From positions 14,438,809 through 14,502,808 of the forward strand of contig NW_022145612.1 of assembly GCF_000002235.5 (NCBI RefSeq): a stretch of DNA of 64,000 bases, in the 5' to 3' direction. The stretch comes from Strongylocentrotus purpuratus. Taxonomy: Eukaryota > Echinodermata > Echinoidea > Camarodonta > Strongylocentrotidae. The notes beneath the pieces are model-generated. The model was not told where the DNA came from. It ran no database searches and saw nothing but the letters and a program-made list of their open reading frames with translations. Positions 24,847 through 38,313 of this stretch are shown piece by piece. A program made the translations under genes and the position numbers. Position 1 is the stretch's first letter, and every line of letters starts with the position of its first letter.

Positions 24847-26817
24847 CTCACATATCTTCACATACAGTAACACATTCAAATAGAGTAACATGTTCACAAC
24901 AGACGATTTACAAGTATGTATGGCAGTCATATTTCATTATAAGTCCCAGAAAAAGTCCCGTATATAATCAATACATAAAATATATTAGCATTTTGCTCTC
25001 TATTCTTCAGATGTCCATAAATTTGAGGGATACAGGTATGGGGAAGAAAAAAAAAAATCAAAACAATGAAAATATATGTACAATCAAGAGGTACACATCC
25101 AACATTTGTCAATAGTAAAGAGGAAATGACAATACTGAATAAATTTAATTCTATATTAGAAATATTTGATAATACTAATTGATTTTTGACACGTACAATG
25201 GTTCTATGTAACATCACAAGTATGTACACATAATACAAGCGGTATACATTGACAAATATGGCTCATATTCTTGAAGGTCCAAGGTCATCTCTTACGTTCC
25301 ATATGTATTACTGTAATTATGCAACAAAAATAAATCCAAAAAAATAATGATTAAGACATAAAATGAAATAGAGAAATTCCCTTCAAAGAGAAATTCTAAT
25401 TAAGTTGGAGAATTATGGTGATTTATACAAAATTAAAATCATCGGCATTCAGCATCCCGTAAATCTGTGGACCAACTCTACACACTTCTGTAGGTTTAAA
25501 ACCTGGCCTTCAGTATGGCTACTTTCAACGACGTGGGCGCATTATTGAAAGGATTGAAAGAAAGGAGTAAACTCTGTGTACAAGTAGTTAAGTACAGTAT
25601 ATGAGTTAATACCCTTCTGACTCTCAACAAAGTTTATTTATATCTTTTCCATCTATTTTATTTCTTATATTATATTATATTTTGTAATGTGAATCATCTT
25701 GTAGCAAAGGTTAGATGTTGTTTCCGTTGCACATATCTTACTCCTGAAATATGAAGTCTAGACAATGTCAATCCATTTGATGAATCACCATTATGCAACT
25801 AATCATTGTCCAATCCAGATATTTAGTAAGTCTACAACTATCATATTTATATTTACATCAGGCTTGATGATAGATATGGGGAGTCTTTGATATGTATTTT
25901 TAGTTATAAAGAACAATATTTATTTACATTTGTCTTATTAACGATATATAAAGGAATAGATGTATGATTACTTCATACATGGAATTAAAAAAAAATATTT
26001 TTGCAAATTGTTAGTTTCCCTCTTCTTTCGTTGTATTTTTCACATTGCATGTTTATCCTTTTTTCGTTTTTTTTTTCTCCTGTCCAGTGTATTCAGGCGG
26101 TAAGCCTAAGCCTTGAATGTTCATTTTTACAAGCTTCCTCTTATTATATTCAATAAATAAAGTATGTGATTAAAGAAAACACCAAATAGCAAGTTGATGC
26201 CAGTATGGTCATAATTTACAGTGATAAGCAGCAAATCTTCTACAACATAGTACAAACTACAAACAGATTAGTAATAGTACTGCACAAAATTCATTACTTA
26301 AAAAGAAGTGTTAAAAGAGATCAATCACAAAGATTTGAAAATACACTGAACAATCATGCAAATATTGAACAGTTATCAAAAAAATGTAAGGGACCTGTCA
26401 TACTTCCTGAATTCATCATTTTTAAATTTGTTTACTTCCAAAAGAAAACATGAAACATAAAACAATCTATCAGACCATATTCAGGTTTGGGTGCATAACA
26501 AATTCCTTGTAAAATTTTCCAATACTCAGTCAGTATGTTCACTGATATAGAAAAATATACAATAACATGCTCTTTTACAAAAGAAATTTTGTTTAGAACT
26601 GGACTCTGATTTCTTATACAATGGAGGACTGTTCATTTCACATGGGTGTCATGACAACGTTAGTGTCAACCATAAATCACAGGTTCAAATTCTTAGCCTT
26701 AGATTTCTAATGTACAGGTATATCTCCATGGTTACCATGCATATCATTATAGAAACTTGTCACAATTGGGGTCAACATTATGAAGATTGATTGTTCATGA
26801 TCTTGACATTGTTAAGT
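24847..26817. other. Non-coding stretch
   Basis: AT-rich, with no convincing exon, repeat array or RNA gene seen. Confidence 0.35.
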
Positions 26818-28047
26818 ACTTAAAGGAAACCTAACCCCAAAGAATAAGTGTAGGTATCCTGAAAAATGACATTTATTCCTGCCCTTTGATGTACAATATT
26901 CCTTACAAAAATGTACAAGAGATATATAAATGAAGATATTCCTGGCATGATGTGATGCCTTTTTATTATGACATGGGCGCAGCCATTTTCTCGGGAAATG
27001 TGACGTACCAGTTGAAGTTGTACATGTATCATGCACAAAGCTTTAGTTAGAAATAATTTTAAAATCACTAACAAAACCTTTACTTTTCAATGAGGAAAAA
27101 TCATAACTGAAAAGATAACAATTATATTTGGTGAAAAATAGATAACAGGGGAACAAAATTAATTAAATTCATTTACACTTTAGTAGTTGATAAATCTATT
27201 TCATTTATGAGAAACCTTAAAGGTAATACAAAGTTTTGGGAAATTTTGAAAATTGGGTGGATAGTGAATCTTTACAATTTTGATATATTTGGATGCCCCT
27301 GTGGATGTAATATAAGCACTAAACAAATTAACCCCTAAAACACTTCTGTTTTCGATAAAAATTGAATATAAAAATTTACCGGTGCTCCCGGTAAATTTTG
27401 ATAAATTTCAAATAGCGCCTACAGCCGTACAATGGTAGCTGCGACCATGAAAATCTCAGAATATGTAGTTGTGATGTATAATTTCCAAACGGGAATAGCT
27501 AATCGGTCGATTTTAGTCAAGAAACATTGTTTCATAGCTAAATTGATATCTTGACATTGAGAGGGAGCTATACAACATAAAGAGTTTATTATTTATAATT
27601 TCATAACTTTAGACTCGATTTCAACCGGGACAACGATCAATGAATATTGTAGGAACGCATATGCTTCCAATATGTTAATTTGAACCAAATTCATGACCCC
27701 ATACCAAAACTTTGTGATACCTTTAAGAGCACCAACTTATTTATGCAATTTGCGTTCTTGCAATTGTAGTACAAAGGATAATAGCAGGTGAATAAAAAGC
27801 TTCATCACCACACACGTCTGTGAAGGAAGCATCCATAAATTTTAATACATTTACTTGATAAACGACTTCGCATAGTACATCACAATATCAAGAAAATGGT
27901 GATGCCCATGTCATGCTGAGAAACTACTTTATTCTTGCTTTATACCTCTCTCATACATTTTGGTGGGGAATCTTGTAGACTAATGAGCAATGATATAATA
28001 GATCTCTCAGAATAAGTAAAGTCATTTCTTGGGGTTAGGTATCCTAA
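26818..28047. mobile_element. Older fold-back element (ends near ACCTAACCCCAA) containing a nested MITE
   Basis: The left end TTAAAGGAAACCTAACCCCA and right end TTGGGGTTAGGTATCCTAA are imperfect inverted repeats. The 27217-27726 TTAA element is inserted within. A diverged fragment of the same family lies at 38050-38125 (shared TGATGTACAATATTCCT). Confidence 0.5.
27217..27726. mobile_element. TTAA-flanked fold-back MITE nested in an older element
   Basis: The left end TTAAAGGTAATACAAAGTTT then TGGG and the right end CCAAAACTTTGTGATACCTT then TAA are inverted repeats bounded by TTAA. It is about 510 bp and non-coding. Confidence 0.7.
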
Positions 28048-29130
28048 CAAACCATCTTTGAAATATAAATTCTTTATTTTGTTTTTGTTTTTAATGAGAA
28101 CTCTTTCCAAGCATTAGTACTTAATCTAAAGACATAAGGTTAGTAGGACTCATTTTTAAATACCCTTCAGAATAATATATCAGGAAATGCACATGATAAT
28201 TTCATGTATTATGAGAGCATTGTTATCCATATTAGGTTCCCCATTGCCATGCTAGAAACTGTATGTACCATTATAAAAGAAATTTATCTACAGACTTATG
28301 TACAATTAATTAATTTGGTACTCGTTATCCACCACAAAAGGAACCTCATGAAACATATTGCGTTTCCAAACAATGCCTAATGAATCTTCTCAATATGAGA
28401 AAGGCAGTGGCTTAACTACATGTACATTCCCATCCCCCCCCCCCCAGGAATCGGGCCCCAATTGAAACGTGAAACGAAGAGAAAAAAAGAGAAAGGCGGA
28501 AAGGATTATGGGGGAAAAAGATGAGAAAAGAAGATTATACACCCCCTGCTCATACCTCACTGCAGTGGTTTTGTTAATAAGCATTTCATTAAGAGTAAAA
28601 CCACTGCCCCCCCCCCTCCCCCCAACGATTCCAGTGTTCCCTGAAAGGCTGGATTCATAGTACACACCACTAGAGAAAGGTAATTTCTTAACACAGTCGC
28701 ATTGTGACCTTGTACATTGTACGATTCTCATTTAATTTGGTTTTCATCCACAGCTAAGGGTTGAAATTGAAAGCACACTCTAGCAAAAGTAATTAAGATC
28801 ACCAACCTTCAGTCCAATCAATACTAAGCTCCATTTATGGCTGGGTGTGAGATAAGGAGAGGAAAACATAATGATTAACCGAATAAAGATGGAGTTGGAA
28901 GCTAACAAAAGATATCGTCCCAAAAGAGTTAATGAGGTGCTTATAACATTTTTTGGAGAAGCTCTTCTTGTAAAGCATGTGCTCCGAGTTAACATGTTAC
29001 TCTGGACATGCAGGCTACGAAACAGAAGAAAATACTAAGTCCCTTGTATAGGAAGTAAAATGGAGGAGAGCCACATACTCTGAAAAATTCAAGGCAGCAG
29101 TCCTGTGTCAACCAGGAGTATTACAGAGCC
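28048..29130. other. Non-coding stretch downstream of the sulfotransferase gene
   Basis: It holds C-runs (28433-28445 and 28608-28623) and a small hairpin GCAGTGGTTTT/AAAACCACTGC (28563-28607). No exon is supported. Confidence 0.4.
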
Positions 29131-29149
29131 ATTATCAATATCCACTCTC

Positions 29150-29155
29150 TTTATT
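29150..29155 (-). promoter_or_regulatory. Polyadenylation signal AATAAA of the sulfotransferase gene
   Basis: The plus strand reads TTTATT, which is AATAAA on the gene's strand, about 120 bases after the stop codon. This would give a short 3' UTR. Confidence 0.5.
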
Positions 29156-29276
29156 TAAACATACTATAATAAAAAACAAAATCCTATCAACAAATGACGC
29201 ACCTTGCTGTACACGTGTTGGGATTGTGAAGATTTGTTTTGTCCGAAGAAAGAAACAGAAAGAGAGAAAGAAGAAA

Positions 29277-30899
29277 TCATGAGGTGGGTTTAGTGAGGTA
29301 ACTGAAGACTTCCGTCTGCCTATTGAATATTTGCTTCGCTTTCTCATACAGGAGAAGGTCTGCATGCAATGATGCGTTGACACGAGGGTCTGCTAACAGT
29401 TCCCGCTTAAGTTTTGCAACTAGAAGATCGGCTTCAATTTTTTGGCGCCTTTTACGAAAATTGCCCTTGTTGTAGTGGGAGTCAGAGCAGCGGTCTTTGA
29501 ATGGTACATGGTAGACATGTTGTATCATTCCCATGGAGAGATCAAAGTATTCCAGGAGACCAATGACAGCAAAGTAATTCTCCAGGTTGTCATAGACATG
29601 CTTGAGGAGATCCCCTCGCTCCTTCTCACTCAACATACGTTGGAGCAAGACTTTGTGCTTGAACCAACAAGGGATCGGTTCCCTGGAGAACTTGTGTGGG
29701 ATGTCGTCATAGTTGCTGAGGTACGGCGAGTCATCGAAGGAACCGTTACAGACCTCTGGATTGATCACCAGCTGCCGGAAGAAAAAGCTGCCGTGATGCA
29801 GCGCCCAATCCACAACGCTCACTTCGCTTGCTTTGAGGGCGGTACACAACTGGTCCTTGCTGGAGTTCTTGGAGCAATAGAGGTAAGCGGATACCACGCG
29901 GTCGTATGGATTACGAATCATTGTGAAATATGAACACGGTCGGCCATCGTTGAAAACATCGCAAACCCCGAAGGAATACCCACCGTACAGGCCCATGTGC
30001 TGCTTAGTCCTTGGTGCATGCTTCCAATACTCAAATTCTGTAGCAGCGTAGCGAGAGCTGAAAACATCCCTCGATACGTTTAATCCACTGTCCGGTCCTA
30101 CTACTTGCATGCATTTCCTAATGCTAATCCCTCCTGCCTTATTGTTGTGCAGGAATATTATGTTGCCTTCGCTGTAAGACGAGAGGCTCGGGGCTTTCTG
30201 CTTGTCCCACAGCAGAAAGAAGTTTGGGAGGAAACGGTGCCTTTCCACAGGCCATGACGCCGCTCCTTCAGCCACACTCGGGGGTGAGAAACCAGTTATC
30301 TTCCTATGACGCTTTCCACTGTAGTTACTCCATGTTTCCACTGGATGCGAGCTGAAAATTTGTCAAAAGATATATATCAAAATTAAAAAATGATTGCAAT
30401 GACCTAATATCATGCTTCATATATTCTTTAATGTATGACTTGTTTTGATATCGTACAGTCAGTGCGTACCAAAAACATTGACAGAAAAATGATATCAAGT
30501 GAGTCCTAAATTACTCGAACTACTACTAATAATTACAGTCAACATATATGTAGCACCATGTCTGTATCAAAATGCATACCACACTTGAGATTTTTGTGTG
30601 GGTCCTAAAATACTAGTACCTGGTATTATAACTACTAACAATACATACATACATACATACATACATACTGCACCATGTCTGTAACAAAACACAGTTTATA
30701 ATGACAAAATTTTAAAATTTGTTTGAAAATCTCTCTCAGATTCACAGATAAACTAAGCAATATCAAACTCCTGCATATATTACCCGACTTGCTGATACAG
30801 CGTCCATAGAGTAATGCCCACACAAGCGGCCAAGCTTATGACAACATAGAAGCGCTTGGCTTTCATACTTGTACACACTTCATGGTAACTCCCTTGCAT
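29277..30899 (-). CDS. Golgi-type carbohydrate sulfotransferase (type II membrane protein, about 396 aa)
   Basis: Coding exons on the minus strand: 30899-30784 and 30351-29277, joined GT-AG in phase 2 (Gly codon). The first encodes a short cytoplasmic tail and a signal anchor (about residues 17-34, FYVVISLAACVGITLWTL); the second holds the whole catalytic domain. Motifs: a 5'-phosphosulfate-binding-like loop NIIFLHNNKAGGISIRKCM (about residues 102-120) and a 3'-phosphate-binding motif RNPYDRVVSAY (about 185-195). Such enzymes transfer sulfate from PAPS to sugars on proteoglycans or glycoproteins in the Golgi lumen. Several N-x-S/T sites are present (NVS, NSS, NGS, NAS). The start chosen is the ATG before QGSYHEV; a second in-frame ATG at MKAKRF also leaves the anchor intact. 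Substrate class cannot be told. The 5' loop reads H-N-N-K-A-G-G rather than the commoner P-K-T/V-G form, which is unusual but keeps K and GG. Confidence 0.85.
30637..30668. repeat. (CATA)n microsatellite in the sulfotransferase intron
   Basis: ACATACATACATACATACAT-type repeats, about eight units. Confidence 0.8.
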
Positions 30900-30936
30900 C
30901 CGTACAGCCAAAGACAAAACCTTCTGAAAAATGAGA
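30900..30936 (-). other. 5' UTR part of the sulfotransferase exon, with upstream splice acceptor
   Basis: On the minus strand a pyrimidine-rich run followed by CTGCAG ends at 30937, giving a good acceptor just upstream of the start codon, so at least one further 5' exon probably lies at higher coordinates. A second possible acceptor (tttttcag) ends near 30924. Confidence 0.4.
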
Positions 30937-30969
30937 CTGCAGAACAGAAAAGACAAAAAAGAGAACAAG

Positions 30970-32415
30970 AAATAAGAGACTATCTAAAATCATATTTCAA
31001 CAGGCACAGGATTCTTCTTATCTAAAATGCTTAAACAACTTCAGCAGTTCCCCGGCAAACTACAAAGCATATTATCTACAGTTCAGAAACACTGTTAAGT
31101 TTATCTGCTTGTGCTTGTTTGCTGGAGTTTTACAGACTCTGCACCTGCCTCTGATCTGGCATGTTTCCATGTTTTGTGGATTCTTTTGATTTCGCACAAG
31201 GGGAAGTCACACCATCACAGCCATGATATCAAGATAAATGATTACCTAAGATAAGCTACTGTCTTGTTTCTGTTTCAGCTCACTCCTTGAACTTTGAAGT
31301 TTGGGATCAATGACAATAAACATTAGAGCTATGCAGCTACATGTACATCAGCTCATCTTACAGTACACATACATGTAGGTTATATATATATATATATCAA
31401 ATTTGTGGCATCTGTGAGGGATAAACAGTGTGTGAGAATGCAGGTCAGTTTTATACCTCACATCTGACATGTAATGTTTATACACCTTTATTGTGCAAAC
31501 TCTTTGGTTTGTATTCCACATTTGGATGTTAGACTGCATTTAAAAGAAAAGGGTTCAAATCAATATTGATTTATGTGGTCCTCTAACATTTGTATTCGCC
31601 TAAACGTCTCCTTCAATATGTACACAAAGTAATGTGAGGTAGGGGAAGAGAGCAGTGGGGTGGCGAACGGAGTGCAAACTATGCTTAGCTGTTTAAACTT
31701 GCTTTCTGTCCACAAGCTGATGATGATGGAGACATAAGCTAGTCTTAAAAGCAAGTCCATGTAGTTCATGCATTACACGCTCTTACATCGGCTACCGTTG
31801 AATTTAACAAGGACAATCAATGCATTATCAAATGTTGATTGATTTTTATACACCATTTGAAAGAAATCACAAACAAAAATTGAAACATTTCTAATTTTCT
31901 ATCAAAATCACATGTAAGTTATAGTTCTCCAGGTCTTGATGCCTGGATATCCTTTACAATGGATATAATTCGATGCATCATTTTGAATTTCTAGTTTTAC
32001 TAACCCAAGGTGTAGAAAATTGCATCAAGCCGTCAATCCAGCCCCCAAATCTTATTTGAACAGATTTCCTATCCTTGCCACTGACATTCATAACAAAGCA
32101 ACAATACAAGTCACATGTATGGACACTGATTATCTTTAACGTTCAAAATACTCTTAGGTTCACCAGAAGCTCTTTACAGATTTGTTATGGGAACAGTGAG
32201 ATTTTGCTATCATCTTTGTATTCTTAAACAGAGCTCTTTGTTACATTTAAAGCTCTTTCACTGCTCCCATATTTTGTTCCCACTGATCCCAGCCACGTGC
32301 TGCAAGACTAAAGGACCTGTGTTATTTTCTCAGTTTGTCGGGCATTAAAAATAGAAGTTTGTCACTCTAAATATACAATGCAATTCTTACACATAACAAG
32401 GGAAACGCTCTCGGC
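30970..32415. other. Non-coding stretch upstream of the sulfotransferase coding exons
   Basis: Contains a (TA)n tract near 31381-31397. No exon is supported; it is probably intron or upstream sequence of the minus-strand gene. Confidence 0.35.
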
Positions 32416-33339
32416 GGTCTCGCCTGCATAACGCAATTCAATATGATAAACCAGAATGTCAATGACGTAGCGCTCATCCGCATCTCGCAACAACAAATAT
32501 CGTAAATTTTATGTGGTACACTTTTGAACTGGTCAAAAAATAAAAATTTGATGCCCTGGAAGGGACATCATTTCATTTCATTTGCATAAAGTACCATAAA
32601 TAATCAATGGAGCAAAATCTTACAATTCTGTGTAGAAGTTAAGTGTTCCAAATTTAGCTCTACCAGATAAGGCAAACCAAATCAAAATCGGTCTAGAAAT
32701 GAAGGAGAAGAAGCTTTTTTTGTGATTTCGAATAAATTTGCATAAATTAGCATAGATAATGAATTTCACGATTCTGTGTAGAAATTTTAAATCCCCCTCC
32801 TAGCCCTATCATATGAAACAATCAAAATCAAAATCGGTTGAAAAATAACGAAGAAGAAGCATTTTGAAAATCTTGATGTTGATGCCACAACAAAGTCTAA
32901 GTTTGTTGACCTTAAATGACCTTTGACCTTAACTTAGTGACCTGAAATTCTACTCACATGATTGGGGAGACTTGATAACCCTATAGTTCAAGTTTCATTG
33001 ACTAAGAACTTACACTTTCAAAATTATATCAAAAATTAAAAAACTTAACCTTAGGTTAAGTTTTTGATGATGATGCTACAACAGTCCAAGTCTGTTGACC
33101 TGAAATGACCTTTGACCTTGACTTTGTGATCTGAAATTCTACTCACTTGATTGGGGATACTTGATTACCCTATAGTCAAAGTTTCATTGACTAAGAATTT
33201 ATACTTTAAAAATTATATCAAAAATTCAAAAACTTAACCTAAGGTTAAGTTTTTGATGTTGACGCCGCCGCCGCCGCTGTCGCCGCCGTCACCGGAAAAG
33301 CGGCGCCTATGTCTCGCTTTTTGCTACGCAGGCGAGACA
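32416..33339. mobile_element. Dispersed repeat with GTCTCGCCTGC inverted ends and internal tandem units
   Basis: The left end GGTCTCGCCTGCATAACG and right end TGCTACGCAGGCGAGAC are inverted. Inside are two tandem copies of about 190 bp, each with TGACCTTTGACCTT, TGATTGGGGA and AAACTTAACCT blocks, then a short GCC-triplet run (33261-33288). Confidence 0.55.
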
Positions 33340-33835
33340 AAAAGTAGGGCTCACTATTAACAGAGATCCAGTCCACAAGGGTCCCCAAAATTTCACAGAA
33401 AGCCCATGCATCTACAGTATGTGTAGATCTTTAAAATATCTACCCATATCTCCCCAAACAAATTTATTGTGGAGCCCTGTAAAAACTAATGAACCTGTCA
33501 TTTAAAGAAATCAAGACTTCCTCAATTACAACCTTGAACTGAGTCACAGTACATCAGGCATGCTACTGATGATAGGGATTAAACATTATAATCACGAATA
33601 CACGCTCTCAATTTGGTCCTAATTTGGTCCTAATTTGTGCTGTCCGTGACAGATGGTAAATACATACATGTAGCTAGAGATGATCACGGAGAGGCAATGG
33701 ATGTCAGCCCTGTCATTGACAAGCAATGCTCTAGCTTTCACACACAACCAATCAAATCACAGATCATAAAAACTGCAAGTAATTACTCCAGATGTATACT
33801 AGTAATGCATGCCACAAATCATTTTTGTAAGTTAT

Positions 33836-33985
33836 TTTGTTAGCGCTACATAGTAGGTGTATATTATGCACATCCTTCACTTCAGGCAGGGAGGTGGAAA
33901 ACACCAGGACTGTGATGTCTTACAGCGCCTTGTATCCTTTGGAAAAGGTGCTATATAAATCCAATTATTATTATTATAAACATTG
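33836..33985 (+). mobile_element. SINE 3' end fragment
   Basis: It ends GGTGCTATATAAATCCAATT then ATTATTATTAT, the characteristic tail of invertebrate tRNA-derived SINEs. No clear tRNA-like head is left. Confidence 0.45.
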
Positions 33986-36900
33986 CAGCAGTAGAAATTG
34001 CTTGCTTTCTGCACTAGCTGGAAAACCACAAAATCAATAGGAGTATACTAACAAAGCTGAATGTAGAATGTCTGGATGCAAAAATGTACATTGTTAGAAT
34101 GCAGTCATCCTTATACACCATTTGTACTGGTATTTTCTTGAGCTCCCAGTTTTCAAAAGGTGAAAGAACTGCACACTACTGTACATGAACATTTTCAAAA
34201 TATGATTGTTTCCAGTTTCACTCTTCTACTAAATCTCTCGAAATACTATTCCAAGAACGAGATTGCATAGATATTACACCTCTAATTCCGCTTTTCAAAG
34301 GTGTGTCTTTCATGCATGATTCACGATATCCCGTAGCTAAGCTACTAAGGATACAATAGGACTTGGAAGAGTTTGATGACCTACCTGACACATGACATTC
34401 TGATTCAGAGAATTGGGAACATATCCAGATTTCTAGGTTAGGACTAATATCTACAGCAGCAACACAAATATGTTTAAAATGTCATCATTATTGACTGAGG
34501 GAATCTATGAAAATAGTGACTCAAGTAAAGTCAATGTTGAATCATGCAATAGAGCAACAGTGAGAAGTAAGATATTGTATCAGGAATTTTGTGTACAATG
34601 TCTAACCGTGATGTAGAGGAGAGAGAAAGAGAGATATAAGCCCTATGAACTCAAGCATGACAGGCCGTCTCATTTCATTTCATACCATCTCCTCAGGCCA
34701 TCTGGACCTATCTGAAATATCATGTCATCTCCAATCTCATCAGGTGCTTAGAGAACAAAAAGTTCTCAATTGACATCTCACCAAACCAGAAATGTATTAC
34801 TTTCAAATGAAGTCACGTTAGACTTGACTTCACCCAGGGTTGATGCCTCATGGCATGGCAAATTCATCTTATCCATTATACATACATGTACGATGTAAGA
34901 AGAAAAAAATGTCCAAAATATATCTTCTGCATTTATTTTGGGGTGAATTTCCAATCATAAATATCTTGATAATCAGACAGGCGATCGGCTTGTAGAAGTC
35001 ATGTGATTCCTGACTGACCTTAAGGTTTATAAATGATTGCAGTATGAGCTAAATCCAGGATTTTGTTCCAGAATCTGAGGCAATGTTACAGAGTCACTTT
35101 AAGTCTGAACAGATATATCTGAAGTATGTTTTTACTCAAATATGTACATGTAGTTGACAAGGTGAAATCTATAGAGAAGATTCTCCACAAGCTTTGCAAG
35201 AAATAATTTGAGTTTTTCTAAGAAAATACCCTACGCAATAAACTCAATAAAATATCTTCAGACAAAATTTTCAAAATAAGAATTATAATATATGATATTC
35301 TCAGTTTGAAAATGTTGAATATAAAGCTTCAAAACTTCATGTTTACATCCACTAGATTATGTTGATTCAGATACTATCTTTGAGGTTTACCATAAAACTG
35401 AAGAGTTGAATTGTTGACTTATTCTCTATTGGGGATTTCCACCTAGACCACATAAAAAAAAAAAAAGGAAGAAGAGGAAGATACATTTCTCAATGAAAAA
35501 CTTCTCAGATGTAGTAACTAGTAAGTATGCAGGAATTTCCTGAACATATCTTGCGGTTTTATATTTTGCTTCACACTAGGTGGACCGTTACATCCACGTA
35601 GACTAAACATGTAAACACAGCTAGAATAGTATACTGGTATGTAATAGGCTACAATGTACAATGAGGGATAGATAATATTGCAACATACAGTTCACAAATC
35701 AGTTATTTATACCCATTGTAATTTTCAGTTTATTGTGTTATCTGTAACTCACAAATGAAAGGTGGACTGGTTGAATTAGGGCATTTGTTGAATACTTTTA
35801 TATGTCACACTATCAAGAAACATAAACTGGGGGAGAAAAAGTTGTGCACACAATCAAAAATGACAAAACATGGTAAGCAGTTTATCAGGGCTTTGGTCAA
35901 TTTTCTTGTCAACATTTTTAGCCTAATCTGAAACTTTGTGTTGGACTATACTCATAGCACCCTGAGATAATATAATTTGTGACTTGAAATTGACCCCCCA
36001 AATCTCAAATATAATCATTAGCAAATGAAAATAAAAATCAAGAAGAGACAGAAAATCCTCAGTTGATGAATGCCCCATGTACTTACAGGTTTGATGATAC
36101 TGGCGAAAGTGAAAGAGAAAGTGAATTGGAAACTCCTTCACTAGGTTCAATATTTACGGGAATAGCTGACATGGACCAATCTCCACAGAAATGTAACCTC
36201 TGTACAGAAAATCTTGCTCACATGGTAGAATCTTAACTTGTATGAGCCACACACACTGAAGACGAAGGGGACAGAGACATGAAGTCCTACACTTTCAATT
36301 CCTTGTCTACTTGTCGACATCTTCCTACAGATGTTCTGTGATGCAGCCTCCTCAATTCCTACATGTCAACACTTTATCATGGAATCTTTACACTATCTTA
36401 TCTCTTACTTGCTCTTTCAGCAGTACAGTTCTCTCCTCGAGTCTCCTCTCCCTCTCTATCTAGGCCTGTCCACATTAGCCCCAGTATCGAAATAGCCCGT
36501 TAACTCCAATCCAGGGAAATTATCCCCATCACAAGTACTTGTAGCTCTTGCAAATTGGCAGTGAAAAGCGAAAACATACATTATATACATTTACATGTAT
36601 GTACCAGTAGGCTTTTTCACCATGTCTTCGGACAGTGGAAGCTCAAGCTCTTACCACAAGCAAAAAAAAAAGAAAGGCTTATTTTTTTTTAAATAGAACA
36701 TCATTTGGCTAAATAGCGGTCAGTCGGTGGAAACAAAACATGCTTGAACAAGCTATTCTTCAGGCCAGTGGGGATGGCTCAACTTTTCTTGGAAAAGTGC
36801 TGAACAATCTTACATCTCATGCTCCAGTCTGTTCAGGCTAATGGAGAAGCACCTACTGCCTCCCTCTTGTGTCTTCACCCTCCTCTCTTACCCTTCTCCG

Positions 36901-37864
36901 TTGTCACATCACAATATCCCTACACTCCTCCTCCTTGAAGCAGGGCTTATATTTCTACACCGGATAACGTCCGTCCATCACTACCAGTAGAAACAAATTT
37001 GTTTGCGGGGCTCGGAGGGGAAGATGTGGCCTCATCGAGTCACAATGTGACAAACAAAATCCTTTTACACTGGTGATGCGGGCGGCGGGCATCTTCCTCT
37101 CTCTCCCAGGCAGAACAAATAATCAGACAATGATAAATGGGATGCATGTCAACCGCCCAGAAATTCGACATTTTGCAACGGCAAATCAACCGGTGCAAAT
37201 GTACGTCCATGGGTCTTTTGGAATCTGAGTGTTTGGGAACCTGTCAATAAATGTATATTTGAGGGCATAGCCACAGAAACAGACGAAAACATCACTGCTT
37301 AGAAATGGGCTTCATGTACGCAGACATATTGCCTTACGAAAATGGGCCACATGACGCTTCATGTCTATAAGTTAAAACAATTATAAATATGAAAACTGAA
37401 CGTACCGCAAAACAAGCAATATGAACAATGTCCCTTTCAGTTTCATCAGACTTGACAGATATAATTTGTTATCATCCATGCTTTCATACATTATGGTTCC
37501 CTGGAAAATCAAACAGTATAATATTGACATACTACCAAGAAACAAACATAAGTACAAAACACACAAATTTTAATTTCATTGGAGAAAATTAAGTAGTATG
37601 AATCATCATCTTGTTAGGTTATAGCAGGGAGTTGGAATGTACTTTTATAGACACAACAAATCTAGTCACCAACTATTGAAGGCCATTACCCTAAAGAAGA
37701 GATAGAAAAATATATTGCCATCGTCAATTAACCGCCACCTAGCACGATTATTCATTACTCCCTTATAGTATACCCTAATGTGCTTCGCAAGTATTCATTG
37801 CATGTTTATGCATAATCAGTAGTGAAAACATGCTCACGTCCTGTGCATTGCTTCTCTCTCCCAG
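33986..37864. other. Non-coding stretch, possibly 5' intron and UTR of the sulfotransferase gene
   Basis: No coding exon is seen. On the minus strand two good donor sites occur (ACCT|GTAAGT near 36090 and TCAG|GTAGGT near 34385), which could end non-coding 5' exons of the sulfotransferase. This is inference only. Confidence 0.25.
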
Positions 37865-37963
37865 AGCCATGTGGATGCAATTGACGCTGAAGAACAGAAA
37901 TTGGAAATAGAGTGGAACCCTTGTCTACAACGTGTAGTAGAAAAACTTAAACACCTCGCATTG
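37865..37963 (+). CDS. Isolated candidate exon, 33 codons, phase 0/0
   Basis: A strong acceptor (gcttctctctcccag) is followed by an open 99-base block reading SHVDAIDAEEQKLEIEWN then PCLQRVVEKLKHLAL, then a weak donor GTATTC. The charged, helical composition looks like coiled-coil coding sequence, and the length is an exact multiple of three. No neighbouring exon on this strand is evident, so it could be an orphan exon, an alternative exon of a gene extending through the window, or chance. Not recognised. Confidence 0.35.
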
Positions 37964-38313
37964 GTATTCTCCCTCTTTCTCTTTCTCTCTTATTTATATT
38001 TATACCAATATGTAGTTTCTAACTGCAAAATCTCAAATAAAACCTCACCTCAAAGAACTTAGGGTAGGGGTGCTGAAAGATGAGATTTATCCCTGCCTTG
38101 TGATGTACAATATTCCTGCCCATCAAACGAAATTGCACTCCGCGTCACATTAAACATTAAGGTTGGTACGCGCGACGCATGGTACGCGCATGGTTTGCTG
38201 CCTGCTTAATAGTGCGCGCTCACTATCGGCAATTTCATCAGTTGAAAACAAACAAAAATCGCCGAGATTAAGGCATAGGAAAACTGTTTTAAGCCCGTTA
38301 ACGTCCGAGGTGT

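Noticed and set aside
29442-29933. A 163-codon plus-strand open frame
   Set aside because: It lies antisense to the catalytic exon of the sulfotransferase, which has clear family motifs.
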